64,000 bases of DNA, from assembly GCF_012563545.1 (NCBI RefSeq), contig NZ_CP050804.1, positions 682,001 through 746,000 of the forward strand. The letters run 5' to 3'. Below the pieces are notes generated by a model. The model worked only from the letters and a program-made list of their open reading frames with translations, had not been told where the DNA came from and made no database searches. The DNA comes from Arcanobacterium buesumense (GTDB lineage Bacteria > Actinomycetota > Actinomycetes > Actinomycetales > Actinomycetaceae). Below, one piece after another: positions 17,243-26,250 of this stretch. The number at the start of each line of letters is the position of its first letter. Within the stretch, counting starts at the first letter, position 1. The translations under genes and the position numbers were made by a program.

Positions 17243-19315
17243 CTAATCTGTTTCATCAGATTCCTGATTCTCCGGCACGGTATCGGTGGGTGCAGCATGA
17301 TTAGGCTTAATATCAGATTTTGTGGTAAACAATTCCGATCTATAGTGAGCTACCCAATTCTTGAAATTTTCGACTGACAATCCGGATTGGCGAGCTGTTG
17401 TGTCAAGCTCTTCAACGAGGGTTGTTTTGTCAGCTCCTTTATTCATTTTATCAGCGAACTTTGCGCGCAATGCTTCAAAGGTCTCTGAGTTTTGCTCGGT
17501 CCAATTCTTCCAATCTTCTTTCGATGCCTCGGCGCGCTCACGCAGATTAGCAAGATATTCATCAATAATTGACGAAGCTGAAGAAGATGCTTCAGAGAGT
17601 TTTTCCCGCCACTGTCCAGAATTTAATTCAAAAGACGAAAGCTTTTCCCGCACGGATCGGCGCATTACTTTGCCTATTTGTGATCGCGGAAGTTCATCCA
17701 AAATAGCAATTGATTTAGGAATAGCGTAATGGGCTAGTTTATCTTCAGTCCATTGGCGCACTGCCTCTATATCGACCTTAGAACCTGGCTCAAGAACTAA
17801 AGCGGCGACAACCGATTCGGAAAAAGAATCAGTAGGCATGCCAACAACAGCTACATCGACAACACCGGGCATTTGCCGAACAGCTTCTTCTACCTGAGAC
17901 GGATAGACGTTAAAGCCGCCGTTAATAATCATTTCTTTGCGACGATCGGCCATAACGATAAAACCATCATCCCAATAGCCTAAATCTCCGGTTCGCAGCC
18001 AACCATCAGGAGTGAACGCATGAGCAGTTTCTTCCTCATCTCGTAAATATCCTTGGAAAACCTGCGGTCCGCGGGCGCATATTTCACCGACTTCATGTTC
18101 GGGGAGGATTTCACGGGTTGGATCATCGGGATCGATGATCTTTACTTCGGTTGATGGGAAAGGGATGCCTAGCGTTGAAGGCCGCCGATCAGGGGATACT
18201 GGCGAAGCGGCAATAACTGGGGAAGCCTCGCTCATTCCATATCCTTCGATAATGTAACCTCCAGTGGCCTTCTCCCAACGGGCAGCTAGCTGCGGATCTA
18301 ATGGCATAGCACCGGATACGGAAAAACGAATCGTCGAAAGATCAACTTTTTTACCTTCGTCAAGAGAGTCCAATATTTTCTTATACATTGGCGGTACGCC
18401 GCCAAAGAAAGTGATGGGGTGACGGGCGTGTCCGGCAAGTAGAATATCGACATCAAAGCTTGGCGTCATCACAATGGTTGCAGCTGAGTTGACACACACA
18501 CTCAGAGATAGTTGTAAGCCGAATGCATGGAAGAAAGGTAATACTGCCGCAACGGTTTCTTTGCCGCGTTCATAAGTAATAAGCCAGGCTTCATTTTGCT
18601 TTGCATTCGCAACGATGTTGCGATGAGAGAGCTTAACCGCCTTGGGCGTGCCAGTAGTCCCGCCAGTTTGTAACAATACAGCGATCGAATCTGGAGAGAC
18701 ATTCGAGGCCTGTGCGATATTAGATGGGGTTGCATACTTGACCTGATTGTCCCAAGAATGGACCCCGGCAGGGACGCGACCGCGTAGCTTGGCGCGTTGC
18801 TCTCGAGCAGCCTTAATAGGTAGCTGTAACAGAAATTGAGATTTTGCTGGCAAAGCTTTCACAAGATTGACTGATAGATACGTCCGGCCACGGAAATCCC
18901 CGTCGCACAAAAGGCGCTCGATAGTTTGTTCCCATGCGATAACAACAGTAGAACCGACAAGTTCAATCTGATCGTTGAGCTGGGCGACAGGAGCTAATGG
19001 ATTATGTTCGGCTATGGTGGCTCCCAGAGCGGTAATAGCGTAGAACGCAACGAAATGCTGTGGACAGTTAGGCAAAATAACAGATACGACATCACCTTCG
19101 CGCACTCCGCACATTTTTAGAACGGTGATTGCTCGCTCAACTTCGTTAGCGATTTCTTCATAGGTCCACTCGCGGCCTAGGAAATCTATGGCGACACGCT
19201 GTGGGAAGTCTGCTACCGCATCAATAAGCATCCGCTCGACAGTGTGATCGGGGATCGGCACGGATGGGTTGACGCTGTGAGGGTAATGCTCATGTGCTCG
19301 TTGCATATGGGTCAT
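17243..19315 (-). CDS. fadD: Long-chain acyl-CoA synthetase (FadD-like AMP-binding enzyme) with C-terminal extension
   Basis: Adenylate-forming enzyme of 690 aa expected to activate fatty acids with ATP and CoA. The P-loop TGGTTGTPK is at 217-225, followed by YGMSEASP, the GWLRTGD motif, the hinge DRRKEMI, and the catalytic Lys region SQIGKVMRR near 555. The ATG has an AAAGGAG site. About 125 residues follow the last catalytic motif, rich in Lys, Glu, Ser and Ala and probably helical, ending in an acidic tail. This extension is not part of canonical FadD. The gene lies 99 bp downstream of helD on the same strand. Confidence 0.9.
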   Translation of the reverse strand: MTHMQRAHEHYPHSVNPSVPIPDHTVERMLIDAVADFPQRVAIDFLGREWTYEEIANEVERAITVLKMCGVREGDVVSVILPNCPQHFVAFYAITALGATIAEHNPLAPVAQLNDQIELVGSTVVIAWEQTIERLLCDGDFRGRTYLSVNLVKALPAKSQFLLQLPIKAAREQRAKLRGRVPAGVHSWDNQVKYATPSNIAQASNVSPDSIAVLLQTGGTTGTPKAVKLSHRNIVANAKQNEAWLITYERGKETVAAVLPFFHAFGLQLSLSVCVNSAATIVMTPSFDVDILLAGHARHPITFFGGVPPMYKKILDSLDEGKKVDLSTIRFSVSGAMPLDPQLAARWEKATGGYIIEGYGMSEASPVIAASPVSPDRRPSTLGIPFPSTEVKIIDPDDPTREILPEHEVGEICARGPQVFQGYLRDEEETAHAFTPDGWLRTGDLGYWDDGFIVMADRRKEMIINGGFNVYPSQVEEAVRQMPGVVDVAVVGMPTDSFSESVVAALVLEPGSKVDIEAVRQWTEDKLAHYAIPKSIAILDELPRSQIGKVMRRSVREKLSSFELNSGQWREKLSEASSSASSIIDEYLANLRERAEASKEDWKNWTEQNSETFEALRAKFADKMNKGADKTTLVEELDTTARQSGLSVENFKNWVAHYRSELFTTKSDIKPNHAAPTDTVPENQESDETD

Positions 19316-19414
19316 ATCCGGGCTCCTTTGATGAGAGTTAGTGGATTATGGCAATCGCTCTATGAGTAAAGCTACCATACCGTAACTTGTGTGTGAAGTC
19401 TTATTTTATGCGTG

Positions 19415-21661
19415 TTATCTTAAGGAAGGTGGTAGTTGCGCGTCAGTAACTACCACCATGCGCCTCGTGGCGCGGGTCATTGCCACATACAAATCACCCG
19501 GTCCGCGCTCGCCAATGACCAATGGGTTGACCACAATGACAGTATCGAATTCCAGCCCCTTGGACTCGCGAGCGCTCATAACGTGGATACGTTGAGATAC
19601 ATCGGATCCAGTCCGATCAATGCCCCACCGAGATAATTGTTGAGCTGCGAAAACTGTTTCTTTAACATCACGAAGTTGATCGGTGTCGGCAATAATGGCC
19701 AAGGTGCCATGCTCAGAGCCATATTGGGTATCTAAGAGTTCGGATTCATGAGCAATTCGTTCGATGAGTACTGTGGTTAAAGAGTCACTTTCAGTGAGGT
19801 CATATGCGTAGGTATCGGGAAGATCACGTACTGCTTGGACCGGGCGTACGGGATGGCCAAGGTCAGCCATAAGATCAGTAGCGCGTTGGAGAAGTGATGC
19901 TGGTGTTCGGTACGACATTGTTAATTCGTCAATTCGGCTAAATTCGCCTAGTGTACCGAGTGCCTGGGCCCAACCACCTTGCGGGGCGCCTTGTGGACGT
20001 TGGTCAACATCCCCGACAATGGTCATTGATCGGGCTGGATTGCGTCGTGCAATCATTCGCCACTGCATATCAGATAATTCTTGAGCTTCATCGACGACGA
20101 CGTGGCCATAGGTCCAAGTGCGATCCGCGGCAGCGCGTTCAGCCAAGGTATCTCCTGACGTATCGCCATAAAGACGTTCAGCCACATCATTAGCACGGAC
20201 GATCCCGCCACCGAGGTCCATCGCGTTCATAGTGTCAGCAACGTAGGCTTGATGGCGGCGACGTTGTTGCTCGAGAGCTTGTTCTTGAGCCAATTCGGCG
20301 CTGGAAGAAAACTCACCTAAGTGTTCGGCGAGTTCATCGAGAATTGGAATATCTGCACGAGTAAAACCTGCAGACCTATCGCGGCGCAACAGGGCACGTT
20401 CTTCTTCGGTTAGTTCTGGTGCGATACGTGCTAGTAGCTCGGGGTAATGATAAATACGTGCGAGCAGGGCAGTAGCTGAGCTTGGCAACCAATGAAGATT
20501 AATTTCCCGGCGGGCATCAATGGATTCGATAATATCGCCATATAAGAAATCGTTATGTCCAAGATCAACCTCAAGTTGTTGGGCGAGTTGTTGAGCGAGC
20601 TGTTCGACTAGGTACTTGGCATAGGTGTCGCGAGCTTGATTGTGAGGTTTGTTAGTTCGCCGGGCGCGACGCTGAGCGGCTTCGACCATATCTGGTGTCA
20701 GTTTGAGTTTCTTACCAGTAATAACGATATATGCGGTTTCGCGGCGCGGTTTTTCAACAATTCGGCGGACAGCGCGCTGTGCGAATTCTGCCCACCTCCT
20801 ATCACCTTTGAGTTTGGCGACGTTGGCGGGTTCTGTTGCGCTAACACGCACATGTGGTAACAGATCGTCAACAGTGGTTGAAACGACGTCGGATTCGCCA
20901 AGAGCGGGGAGTACTTGATCGATGTACCTTAAGAAAATTGGCGAAGGGCCAATAATAAGAACTCCTGATCGGGCAAGGCGCTCGCGGTGGGTGTAGAGAA
21001 GGTAAGCTGCCCGGTGAAGAGCTACTGCAGTTTTACCGGTTCCTGGTCCACCTTGAACTACGAGGATTCCGTTGACATCAGAGCGAATAATTCGGTCTTG
21101 TTCAGTTTGGATGGTTGCGACGATATCACCCATTCGCCCATCGCGTGCTTTACTCATAGCAGCAAATAGTGCGCCTTCTCCGGTGAGGTTAAGATCAGCA
21201 GAATCTGCACCGGCATCAGTTAAGAGTTCATCTTCGACGCCAATTACTTCGCGCAACCGCGTTTGGATGTGTCGACGACGGCGAATATTACCCGGATGGG
21301 CTGCAGTAGCTTGATAAAAAGGTTCGGATTGCGGTGCTCGCCAATCGGTGAGGATAATGTCATTATCGCTATTGCGTAATGTGGTTCGTCCAATCCGAAC
21401 AATCGCGCCGTCATTAGTGTCTAGACGGCCGAGAACTAGTCGGTTTTCAACATTTCGTAGGCGGGTTAGATTATCTTCGTAGTGACTGGCGAATGAATCA
21501 CGTTCGGATACTTGGCCCGGAGTACCCCCGCCACCTTGCGCGCGAACTTTCTTTAGTTGCTCACCGTAATAATTTACTTGAGTATCAAGCGCATCATATG
21601 CTTGGTAAACAAAATCTTGTTCTTCGGCAATTGCTTTGGTCTGCGTCGTTTGATTCGTCAC
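19415..21661 (-). CDS. helD: HelD-type UvrD-like helicase/RNA polymerase recycling factor
   Basis: Superfamily 1 ATPase of 748 aa. The N-terminal coiled segment (about residues 10-80) is the part that enters RNA polymerase in studied HelD proteins. Walker A GGPGTGKT is at about 204-211; the DEAQELSDMQWRM motif II, the MSYRT motif and the C-terminal VAMTRATRRM motif follow. The arrangement fits actinobacterial class II HelD, which removes stalled polymerase from DNA and in some species protects against rifampicin. The GTG start has GGAGG six bases upstream. I saw no rifampicin-associated palindrome in the upstream region. Confidence 0.88.
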   Translation of the reverse strand: MTNQTTQTKAIAEEQDFVYQAYDALDTQVNYYGEQLKKVRAQGGGGTPGQVSERDSFASHYEDNLTRLRNVENRLVLGRLDTNDGAIVRIGRTTLRNSDNDIILTDWRAPQSEPFYQATAAHPGNIRRRRHIQTRLREVIGVEDELLTDAGADSADLNLTGEGALFAAMSKARDGRMGDIVATIQTEQDRIIRSDVNGILVVQGGPGTGKTAVALHRAAYLLYTHRERLARSGVLIIGPSPIFLRYIDQVLPALGESDVVSTTVDDLLPHVRVSATEPANVAKLKGDRRWAEFAQRAVRRIVEKPRRETAYIVITGKKLKLTPDMVEAAQRRARRTNKPHNQARDTYAKYLVEQLAQQLAQQLEVDLGHNDFLYGDIIESIDARREINLHWLPSSATALLARIYHYPELLARIAPELTEEERALLRRDRSAGFTRADIPILDELAEHLGEFSSSAELAQEQALEQQRRRHQAYVADTMNAMDLGGGIVRANDVAERLYGDTSGDTLAERAAADRTWTYGHVVVDEAQELSDMQWRMIARRNPARSMTIVGDVDQRPQGAPQGGWAQALGTLGEFSRIDELTMSYRTPASLLQRATDLMADLGHPVRPVQAVRDLPDTYAYDLTESDSLTTVLIERIAHESELLDTQYGSEHGTLAIIADTDQLRDVKETVFAAQQLSRWGIDRTGSDVSQRIHVMSARESKGLEFDTVIVVNPLVIGERGPGDLYVAMTRATRRMVVVTDAQLPPSLR

Positions 21662-21823
21662 TGGTGTCCTCCGATAAAATCAAGTCCCATAATTATTCCC
21701 CATTTTTGTGGTCCGCGCATAGCGAACCAGTCTATTGAGATTAGCGTTCTCACTATTCAATACAGGCGCAAAAGCGATCGATGAATTAAGGTAGAGACTA
21801 AGAAGAGCACATGAGGAGGGTCG

Positions 21824-22837
21824 ATGTTGAATTACGCCAGATATGCAGAGAACCTAGGCGAACTTAAAGTTCCTACCCTGGTTATTGCCCTAGTTGATCA
21901 TCTGGTTGATCCGGGTGCTATTGGTCAGGCAGTTAATGCGTGTATCGACTTATTGGATTCTGTCGAGGTAGCTGCCTTTGATTCTGATCCGCTTTATGAT
22001 TATCGCGCTCAACGCCCTATCGTGACGTACAACGATGGTGTTCTCTCATCTAGTGCAGAACCAGGAATGTCACTCGATCTTGTGACTGATGTTAATGGTC
22101 AAACATTCCTTTTCCTCCACGGAACTGAACCCGATTTCCACTGGCCGCGATTAACCGCAGACGTTATGGAGATTATGGGGAAACTCGGTGTGGAAAAAGT
22201 CTTTTCGATCCATGGAATGCCGGCACCAATTCCGCATACGCGCCCGGCAGATATGCTCATTAGAACGACGACACATGTTGATAACCCAGCTGTTGTCCGC
22301 GGGCAAGTCACTCACCCAGCGTCGTTATCTGACTATATCGAATATCAACTAGGACAAAGCGGGTATCAGGCGATAAATATTCGGGTGCGCGTACCACTAT
22401 ATATGTCTCGTTCAGATATGCCTTTCTTCTCTGGTGCGCTCGCGGTAGTACGTCAGTTAGCAGCTCTCGGCGGGCCAACGATCCCGCTGGGCGATCTGGA
22501 ACAGCATGAAGATCAGCAAGGGCTAGAACTGGCAAATATTGCTCAGCAAGATGATCAGTTTGCTGCGATGGTGGCCCAGTTTGAAGAAGAATATGATTCT
22601 TCGGAACAAGGGTTTGTTAAAACTCATGACGAGACTGGGCCGTTGCCTACTTCGGAAGAAATTGGTGCCGCGGTAGAAAAGTTCTTAGCGATGCAAAACT
22701 CCAATCCGCTGGAAGGTGTTCGCCCGGTTCAAGAGCCGCCGCAAAAAACGAAGGCTAAAGATGCCGATGCTCAAGATTTTCGTACTCATTTGCGAAATTC
22801 TCTTGCTCAACTTTTTAATCGTAAGCAAGAAGATTAA
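21824..22837 (+). CDS. PAC2 family protein
   Basis: Soluble 337-aa protein of the PAC2 (proteasome assembly chaperone-like) family, widespread in actinobacteria with unknown function. Recognisable are VPTLVIALVDHLVDPGAIGQAV near the N-terminus, the YDYRAQRPIV segment and FSIHGMPAPIPHTRP. The last 100 residues are charged and low in complexity. The ATG is preceded by GAGGAGGG. The gene runs convergently into the next gene with a four-base overlap of stop codons. No proteasome genes are visible in this window. Confidence 0.85.
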   Translation: MLNYARYAENLGELKVPTLVIALVDHLVDPGAIGQAVNACIDLLDSVEVAAFDSDPLYDYRAQRPIVTYNDGVLSSSAEPGMSLDLVTDVNGQTFLFLHGTEPDFHWPRLTADVMEIMGKLGVEKVFSIHGMPAPIPHTRPADMLIRTTTHVDNPAVVRGQVTHPASLSDYIEYQLGQSGYQAINIRVRVPLYMSRSDMPFFSGALAVVRQLAALGGPTIPLGDLEQHEDQQGLELANIAQQDDQFAAMVAQFEEEYDSSEQGFVKTHDETGPLPTSEEIGAAVEKFLAMQNSNPLEGVRPVQEPPQKTKAKDADAQDFRTHLRNSLAQLFNRKQED

Positions 22838-23643
22838 TCAGTTTGCCACCCGGCTTCCTCATCTGTGAAAGGCGGATGCCCAATAGCTTGCCGTTCGATT
22901 TGTTCTTGCGGAATTAAGCGAGCTGGCATGGCTAACGCGCGAAGGTTGCGATCGATATTGGCTGTATCAATCGGATGATGGCTTGCGAGTAAAACAATGT
23001 TGCCCATGCGGCGTTTTTTCACAATAGCTGGATCCGCAATTGCCGTTATATGGGCAAATGTTTCGCGAGCAGATTGAACTTCACGATAGAGCGGGACTAA
23101 CCCGTGCTGACCGGCAATATTCACGCAATATACACCGTCTTCACGCAATAGCCGTCCGGCACTAGCGTAGGCTTGGCTGGTTGCTAGATGAGCAGGAACT
23201 TGACCGCCTGCGAATGCGTCACGAATGATGACGTGCCAGCTTCCCTTATTAGTTTCTAAGGTCTGCCGGGCATCTTGGGTACGAATCCGTAATTCGGGGG
23301 AAGAAGGAAGATCAAAATGTTCCCGCGCAACTAAGGCAAGTTCTGGATCAATTTCGATTGCCAATTGCCGAGACTGCGGGTACTGGGCTGCGAAACAGCG
23401 AGCTAAGGCGCAACCAGCCCCGCCCAAATGTAAAATCCGAAGACTGGCAGGGGGCTGATAGGTGGCGGTGACGGCAACAGAAATATGTTGCATGTACTCA
23501 AATTCAAGATAAGTTGGATCGGATAAATCGATAGCCGAAGATTCAACGTCATCGATAAAAAGGGTACGTATAGTATCGCGAGTTTCAATACGCAAAGTCG
23601 ACATTGATGTTTGAATGATTTCACTGGTAGGTTTGCGTGCCAT
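22834..23643 (-). CDS. Spermidine synthase-like (PABP-fold) protein
   Basis: Rossmann-fold protein of about 269 aa resembling the catalytic domain of polyamine aminopropyltransferases: RILHLGGAGCALARCFA, then AIEIDPELALVAREHF and the IIRDAFAGGQVPAHL loop. In actinobacteria many such proteins lack proven polyamine synthesis and may be methyltransferases, so the substrate is open. ATG 23643 (MARKPTSE) is preferred; the frame extends seven codons upstream. It is divergent from dinB. Confidence 0.8.
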   Translation of the reverse strand: MARKPTSEIIQTSMSTLRIETRDTIRTLFIDDVESSAIDLSDPTYLEFEYMQHISVAVTATYQPPASLRILHLGGAGCALARCFAAQYPQSRQLAIEIDPELALVAREHFDLPSSPELRIRTQDARQTLETNKGSWHVIIRDAFAGGQVPAHLATSQAYASAGRLLREDGVYCVNIAGQHGLVPLYREVQSARETFAHITAIADPAIVKKRRMGNIVLLASHHPIDTANIDRNLRALAMPARLIPQEQIERQAIGHPPFTDEEAGWQTD

Positions 23644-23710
23644 TCTTTCAGCATAACGATGCATACCGCGCTACGCTAAAGATAACTCGTTGAAAGAACA
23701 GGAGGCGAAT

Positions 23711-24931
23711 ATGTCACGTGCACCGCGTTCTTCTGCTGCCCGGCGATTTTGGGGTGACGACGATTCGCAAACTCCAATCATGCATATGGACCTAGACGCC
23801 TTCTTTGTATCTGTTGAACTTATTGAACGGCCTGAGCTCGTTGGTCGGCCAGTTGCTGTTGGCGGCCAAGAACGTGGTGTTATTTCGGCTGCCTCATATG
23901 AAGCGCGTGAATTTGGAGTTAATTCTGCCATGCCGGTAGGACAGGCTAAACGGCGGTGTCCGCAACTGATAATCTTGCCGCCGAATCATGAAAAGTATGA
24001 GGAAATATCACGACGAGTGATGGATTTTTTGCGCACAATCACTCCGCTTGTTGAACAGCTTTCCGTTGATGAAGCGTTCCTTGATGTGGCCGGTGCCAGA
24101 AAGTTGTTTGGTAGTCCAGTTCGTATTGGTCACTATATTCGTCGCCATATTCAAGAAACTGAAGGTATTGTTGCTTCGATCGGTATAGCCGCAAGTAAGC
24201 ATGTAGCAAAGATCGCTTCGGCCCACGCTAAGCCCGATGGGCTTTTGCTTGTCCCGCGGGATCGGACACTTGATTTTCTCCATACTCTGCCAGTAGGTGC
24301 ACTGTGGGGCGTGGGAGAGAAGACTCGAGAAAATTTAGCCAAGCGTGGAATTACTCATGTGGCAGATATTGTTACCATTGGTCAGCAACGGTTGAGCGCT
24401 ATCGTCGGGCAGGCTAATGGACAACATCTTTACAATTTAGCCCTAGGCCAAGATAACCGCCGCGTTGAACCTCAGCGCGAAGAAAAATCGATATCGCGTG
24501 AACAAACTTTTTTTGAACCGATTATGACTAGTTCGCAGGCTCATAAAGTTCTCTTATACCAATCTCATGATGTTGCTTCTCGGTTGCGAGCACACGGTAG
24601 TTATTCTAGAACGCTATCTTTGAAAGTTCGGTACTCAGATTTTTCTACCCTTACTCGTTCGATTACCTTGGGAGCGCCAACTAATACTGGGGCAGATGTG
24701 TACGAAGCTGTGTGTGCTTTATTCGATCAACTGTACGCCGAAGGGCGGGGAATTCGGTTATTAGGTGTTCGTGCTGGTCAGCTTTCTCGTTACGATGGTG
24801 GTGTACAACTGACCTTAGGTGACGATGGGCGGCGTTCGAAAGCTGAAGAGGCGATGGATTTAGTGCGTGCCAAATATGGGCGAAGTGTGTTGAAACACGG
24901 TTCACTATTGGAAAAAGATTCGGAAGTTTAG
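23711..24931 (+). CDS. dinB: DNA polymerase IV
   Basis: Y-family translesion polymerase (406 aa). The catalytic carboxylates lie in HMDLDAFFVSVEL and SVDEAFLDV; helix-hairpin-helix and little-finger domains follow. GGAGG at 23701-23705 fixes ATG 23711 rather than the upstream TTG. No LexA box was found upstream, so SOS control is not indicated. The expected C-terminal clamp-binding QL-x-L-F is present only as QLTLGD, without the terminal aromatic residue. Confidence 0.93.
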   Translation: MSRAPRSSAARRFWGDDDSQTPIMHMDLDAFFVSVELIERPELVGRPVAVGGQERGVISAASYEAREFGVNSAMPVGQAKRRCPQLIILPPNHEKYEEISRRVMDFLRTITPLVEQLSVDEAFLDVAGARKLFGSPVRIGHYIRRHIQETEGIVASIGIAASKHVAKIASAHAKPDGLLLVPRDRTLDFLHTLPVGALWGVGEKTRENLAKRGITHVADIVTIGQQRLSAIVGQANGQHLYNLALGQDNRRVEPQREEKSISREQTFFEPIMTSSQAHKVLLYQSHDVASRLRAHGSYSRTLSLKVRYSDFSTLTRSITLGAPTNTGADVYEAVCALFDQLYAEGRGIRLLGVRAGQLSRYDGGVQLTLGDDGRRSKAEEAMDLVRAKYGRSVLKHGSLLEKDSEV

Positions 24932-24998
24932 TTCAACTCTTGATACTGGCGTTACTTCGGGTATTGTGAAGATATACGGATATAGAAGGGAACCATTT

Positions 24999-25394
24999 AT
25001 GGCTCTGTCGGATTATGAGCGTAAAATGCTTGAACAACTCGAAGCTCAGCTCAAGGGTGAAGACCCTAAGTTAGCTGAGTCCTTGGCCCCAGAAGATCTT
25101 CATCAGACCCGCATGGCGCTTTCTGCACGTCACCTAGTTTTAGGCCTTATTGCGGCTGTTAGTGGCCTGGGGATCGTCGCTGCTGGCGTGGCGACGGAGT
25201 TTATATCGGTTGGTGTAGTTGGTGCCGTTGTTGTGTGGCTAGGTTTAATGTACATCATTCAAGGGATGTCTCAAGTCACCGTAGAAACCGGTAAGGCTAG
25301 CAAGGTTCATAAGCCTACTGGGCGGCAAGCACAGGACTTTATGGAACGTCAAAAACGAGCGTTCGAACAACGTCGTGATGAAGGACGGATGTAA
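24999..25394 (+). CDS. DUF3040 membrane protein
   Basis: Small actinobacterial membrane protein of 131 aa. It begins MALSDYERKMLEQLEAQLKG, the family hallmark, has two adjacent hydrophobic helices (about residues 46-65 and 68-88), and ends in a basic tail (QDFMERQKRAFEQRRDEG). AGAAGGG eight bases upstream sets the start. DUF3040 genes are commonly located near dinB and mraZ, as here. The function is unknown. Confidence 0.88.
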   Translation: MALSDYERKMLEQLEAQLKGEDPKLAESLAPEDLHQTRMALSARHLVLGLIAAVSGLGIVAAGVATEFISVGVVGAVVVWLGLMYIIQGMSQVTVETGKASKVHKPTGRQAQDFMERQKRAFEQRRDEGRM

Positions 25395-25424
25395 CTGTTA
25401 TTTTTTCCGTCTTTAGGGCGGTCG

Positions 25425-25468
25425 GAGAAGGGCCGGAGCTGAAAAAGCTCCGGCCCTTCTCTATTTTT
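25425..25468 (+). terminator. Rho-independent terminator after DUF3040
   Basis: A perfect 16-bp stem (arm GAGAAGGGCCGGAGCT) with a GAAAA loop is followed by TATTTTTT. It separates the dinB-DUF3040 unit from the dcw cluster. Confidence 0.92.
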
Positions 25469-25559
25469 TAGCGTTGACTTATTGGTGCTCCACTTTTCTC
25501 CACTGGGGATATGAGAGCGGCATTTTTGAGCGATAAAATTATTTGAATATCGGATAATA

Positions 25560-25588
25560 TTGACATTAATATCTCCTTTAACAATATT
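25560..25588 (+). promoter_or_regulatory. Candidate promoter of the dcw cluster
   Basis: The AT-rich gap 25469-25706 holds no gene. It contains a perfect -35 TTGACA (25560-25565) and, after 17 bases, AATATT (25583-25588), a four-of-six -10 match. A transcript from here would carry a leader of about 110 bases that includes the MraZ repeats. Confidence 0.35.
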
Positions 25589-25656
25589 CACTCCACTCGA
25601 CTTTTTCCAATAAAATCAAAGCAATGTGATAATAATTTCGCATTTCATAAACAATA

Positions 25657-25682
25657 GTGGTGGGTTTTGGGGTAAAGTGGAG
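25657..25682 (+). promoter_or_regulatory. Candidate MraZ operator: three phased TGG repeats
   Basis: TGGT (25658), TGGG (25668) and TGGA (25678) are spaced exactly 10 bases apart, just upstream of mraZ. This matches the direct-repeat architecture (TGGGN with 5-base spacers, or AAAGTGG) through which MraZ represses its own operon in other bacteria. Confidence 0.6.
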
Positions 25683-25706
25683 ACAACGTTGTGAGGAGGG
25701 GGGTGA

Positions 25707-26141
25707 ATGATGTTCCTTGGTACATACGAGCCACGGCTAGATGACAAGGGGCGTCTGATCCTGCCTGCCAAGTTTCGTGATCAATTAGCAAATGGTCTCG
25801 TCATTACACGAGGTCAAGAGCATTGCTTGTACGTGTTTCCATATGCTGAATTTGAAAACATTTTGGAACGCTTACGGCAAGCACCGATGACTTCAAAGGA
25901 AGCGCGAACATACACTCGCGTATTTCTGTCAGGCGCTAATGATCAGGTTCCTGATAAGCAAGGACGAATTACATTGCCGGCAATGCTGCGAAGCTATGCC
26001 GGATTGGAGCGCGATCTTGCAGTTATCGGATCTGGTGATCACGTAGAGATTTGGGACGCTAAGGCGTGGGAGACCTTCTTAACAACGAGTGAAGATGAAT
26101 TTGCTGATCGAGAAGACGAACTAATTCCAGGCGTTTTCTAG
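25707..26141 (+). CDS. mraZ: Transcriptional regulator MraZ
   Basis: First gene of the dcw cluster, 144 aa. It has two SpoVT-AbrB-like halves, each with the D-x3-R motif (D12-R16 in [11 protein letters not shown]; a second in [11 protein letters not shown]). MraZ forms a ring that binds repeats in its own promoter and tunes expression of division and wall genes. The start is ATG 25707 or the next codon. A 109-bp gap separates it from rsmH. Confidence 0.97.
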   Translation: MMFLGTYEPRLDDKGRLILPAKFRDQLANGLVITRGQEHCLYVFPYAEFENILERLRQAPMTSKEARTYTRVFLSGANDQVPDKQGRITLPAMLRSYAGLERDLAVIGSGDHVEIWDAKAWETFLTTSEDEFADREDELIPGVF

Positions 26142-26250
26142 CACGGTCTAGTGGCCCTCTTCCAACCCTCCTGAGGTAATTCCCCGATTTCAGGCGGTTG
26201 GCGGGGGACCAGTAGGTCCGTGATGAAGTATGGAAAAGAAGGGATGTGTT

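Noticed and set aside
21662-21823. Rifampicin-associated palindrome upstream of helD
   Set aside because: No matching long GC-rich palindrome was found in the divergent gap.
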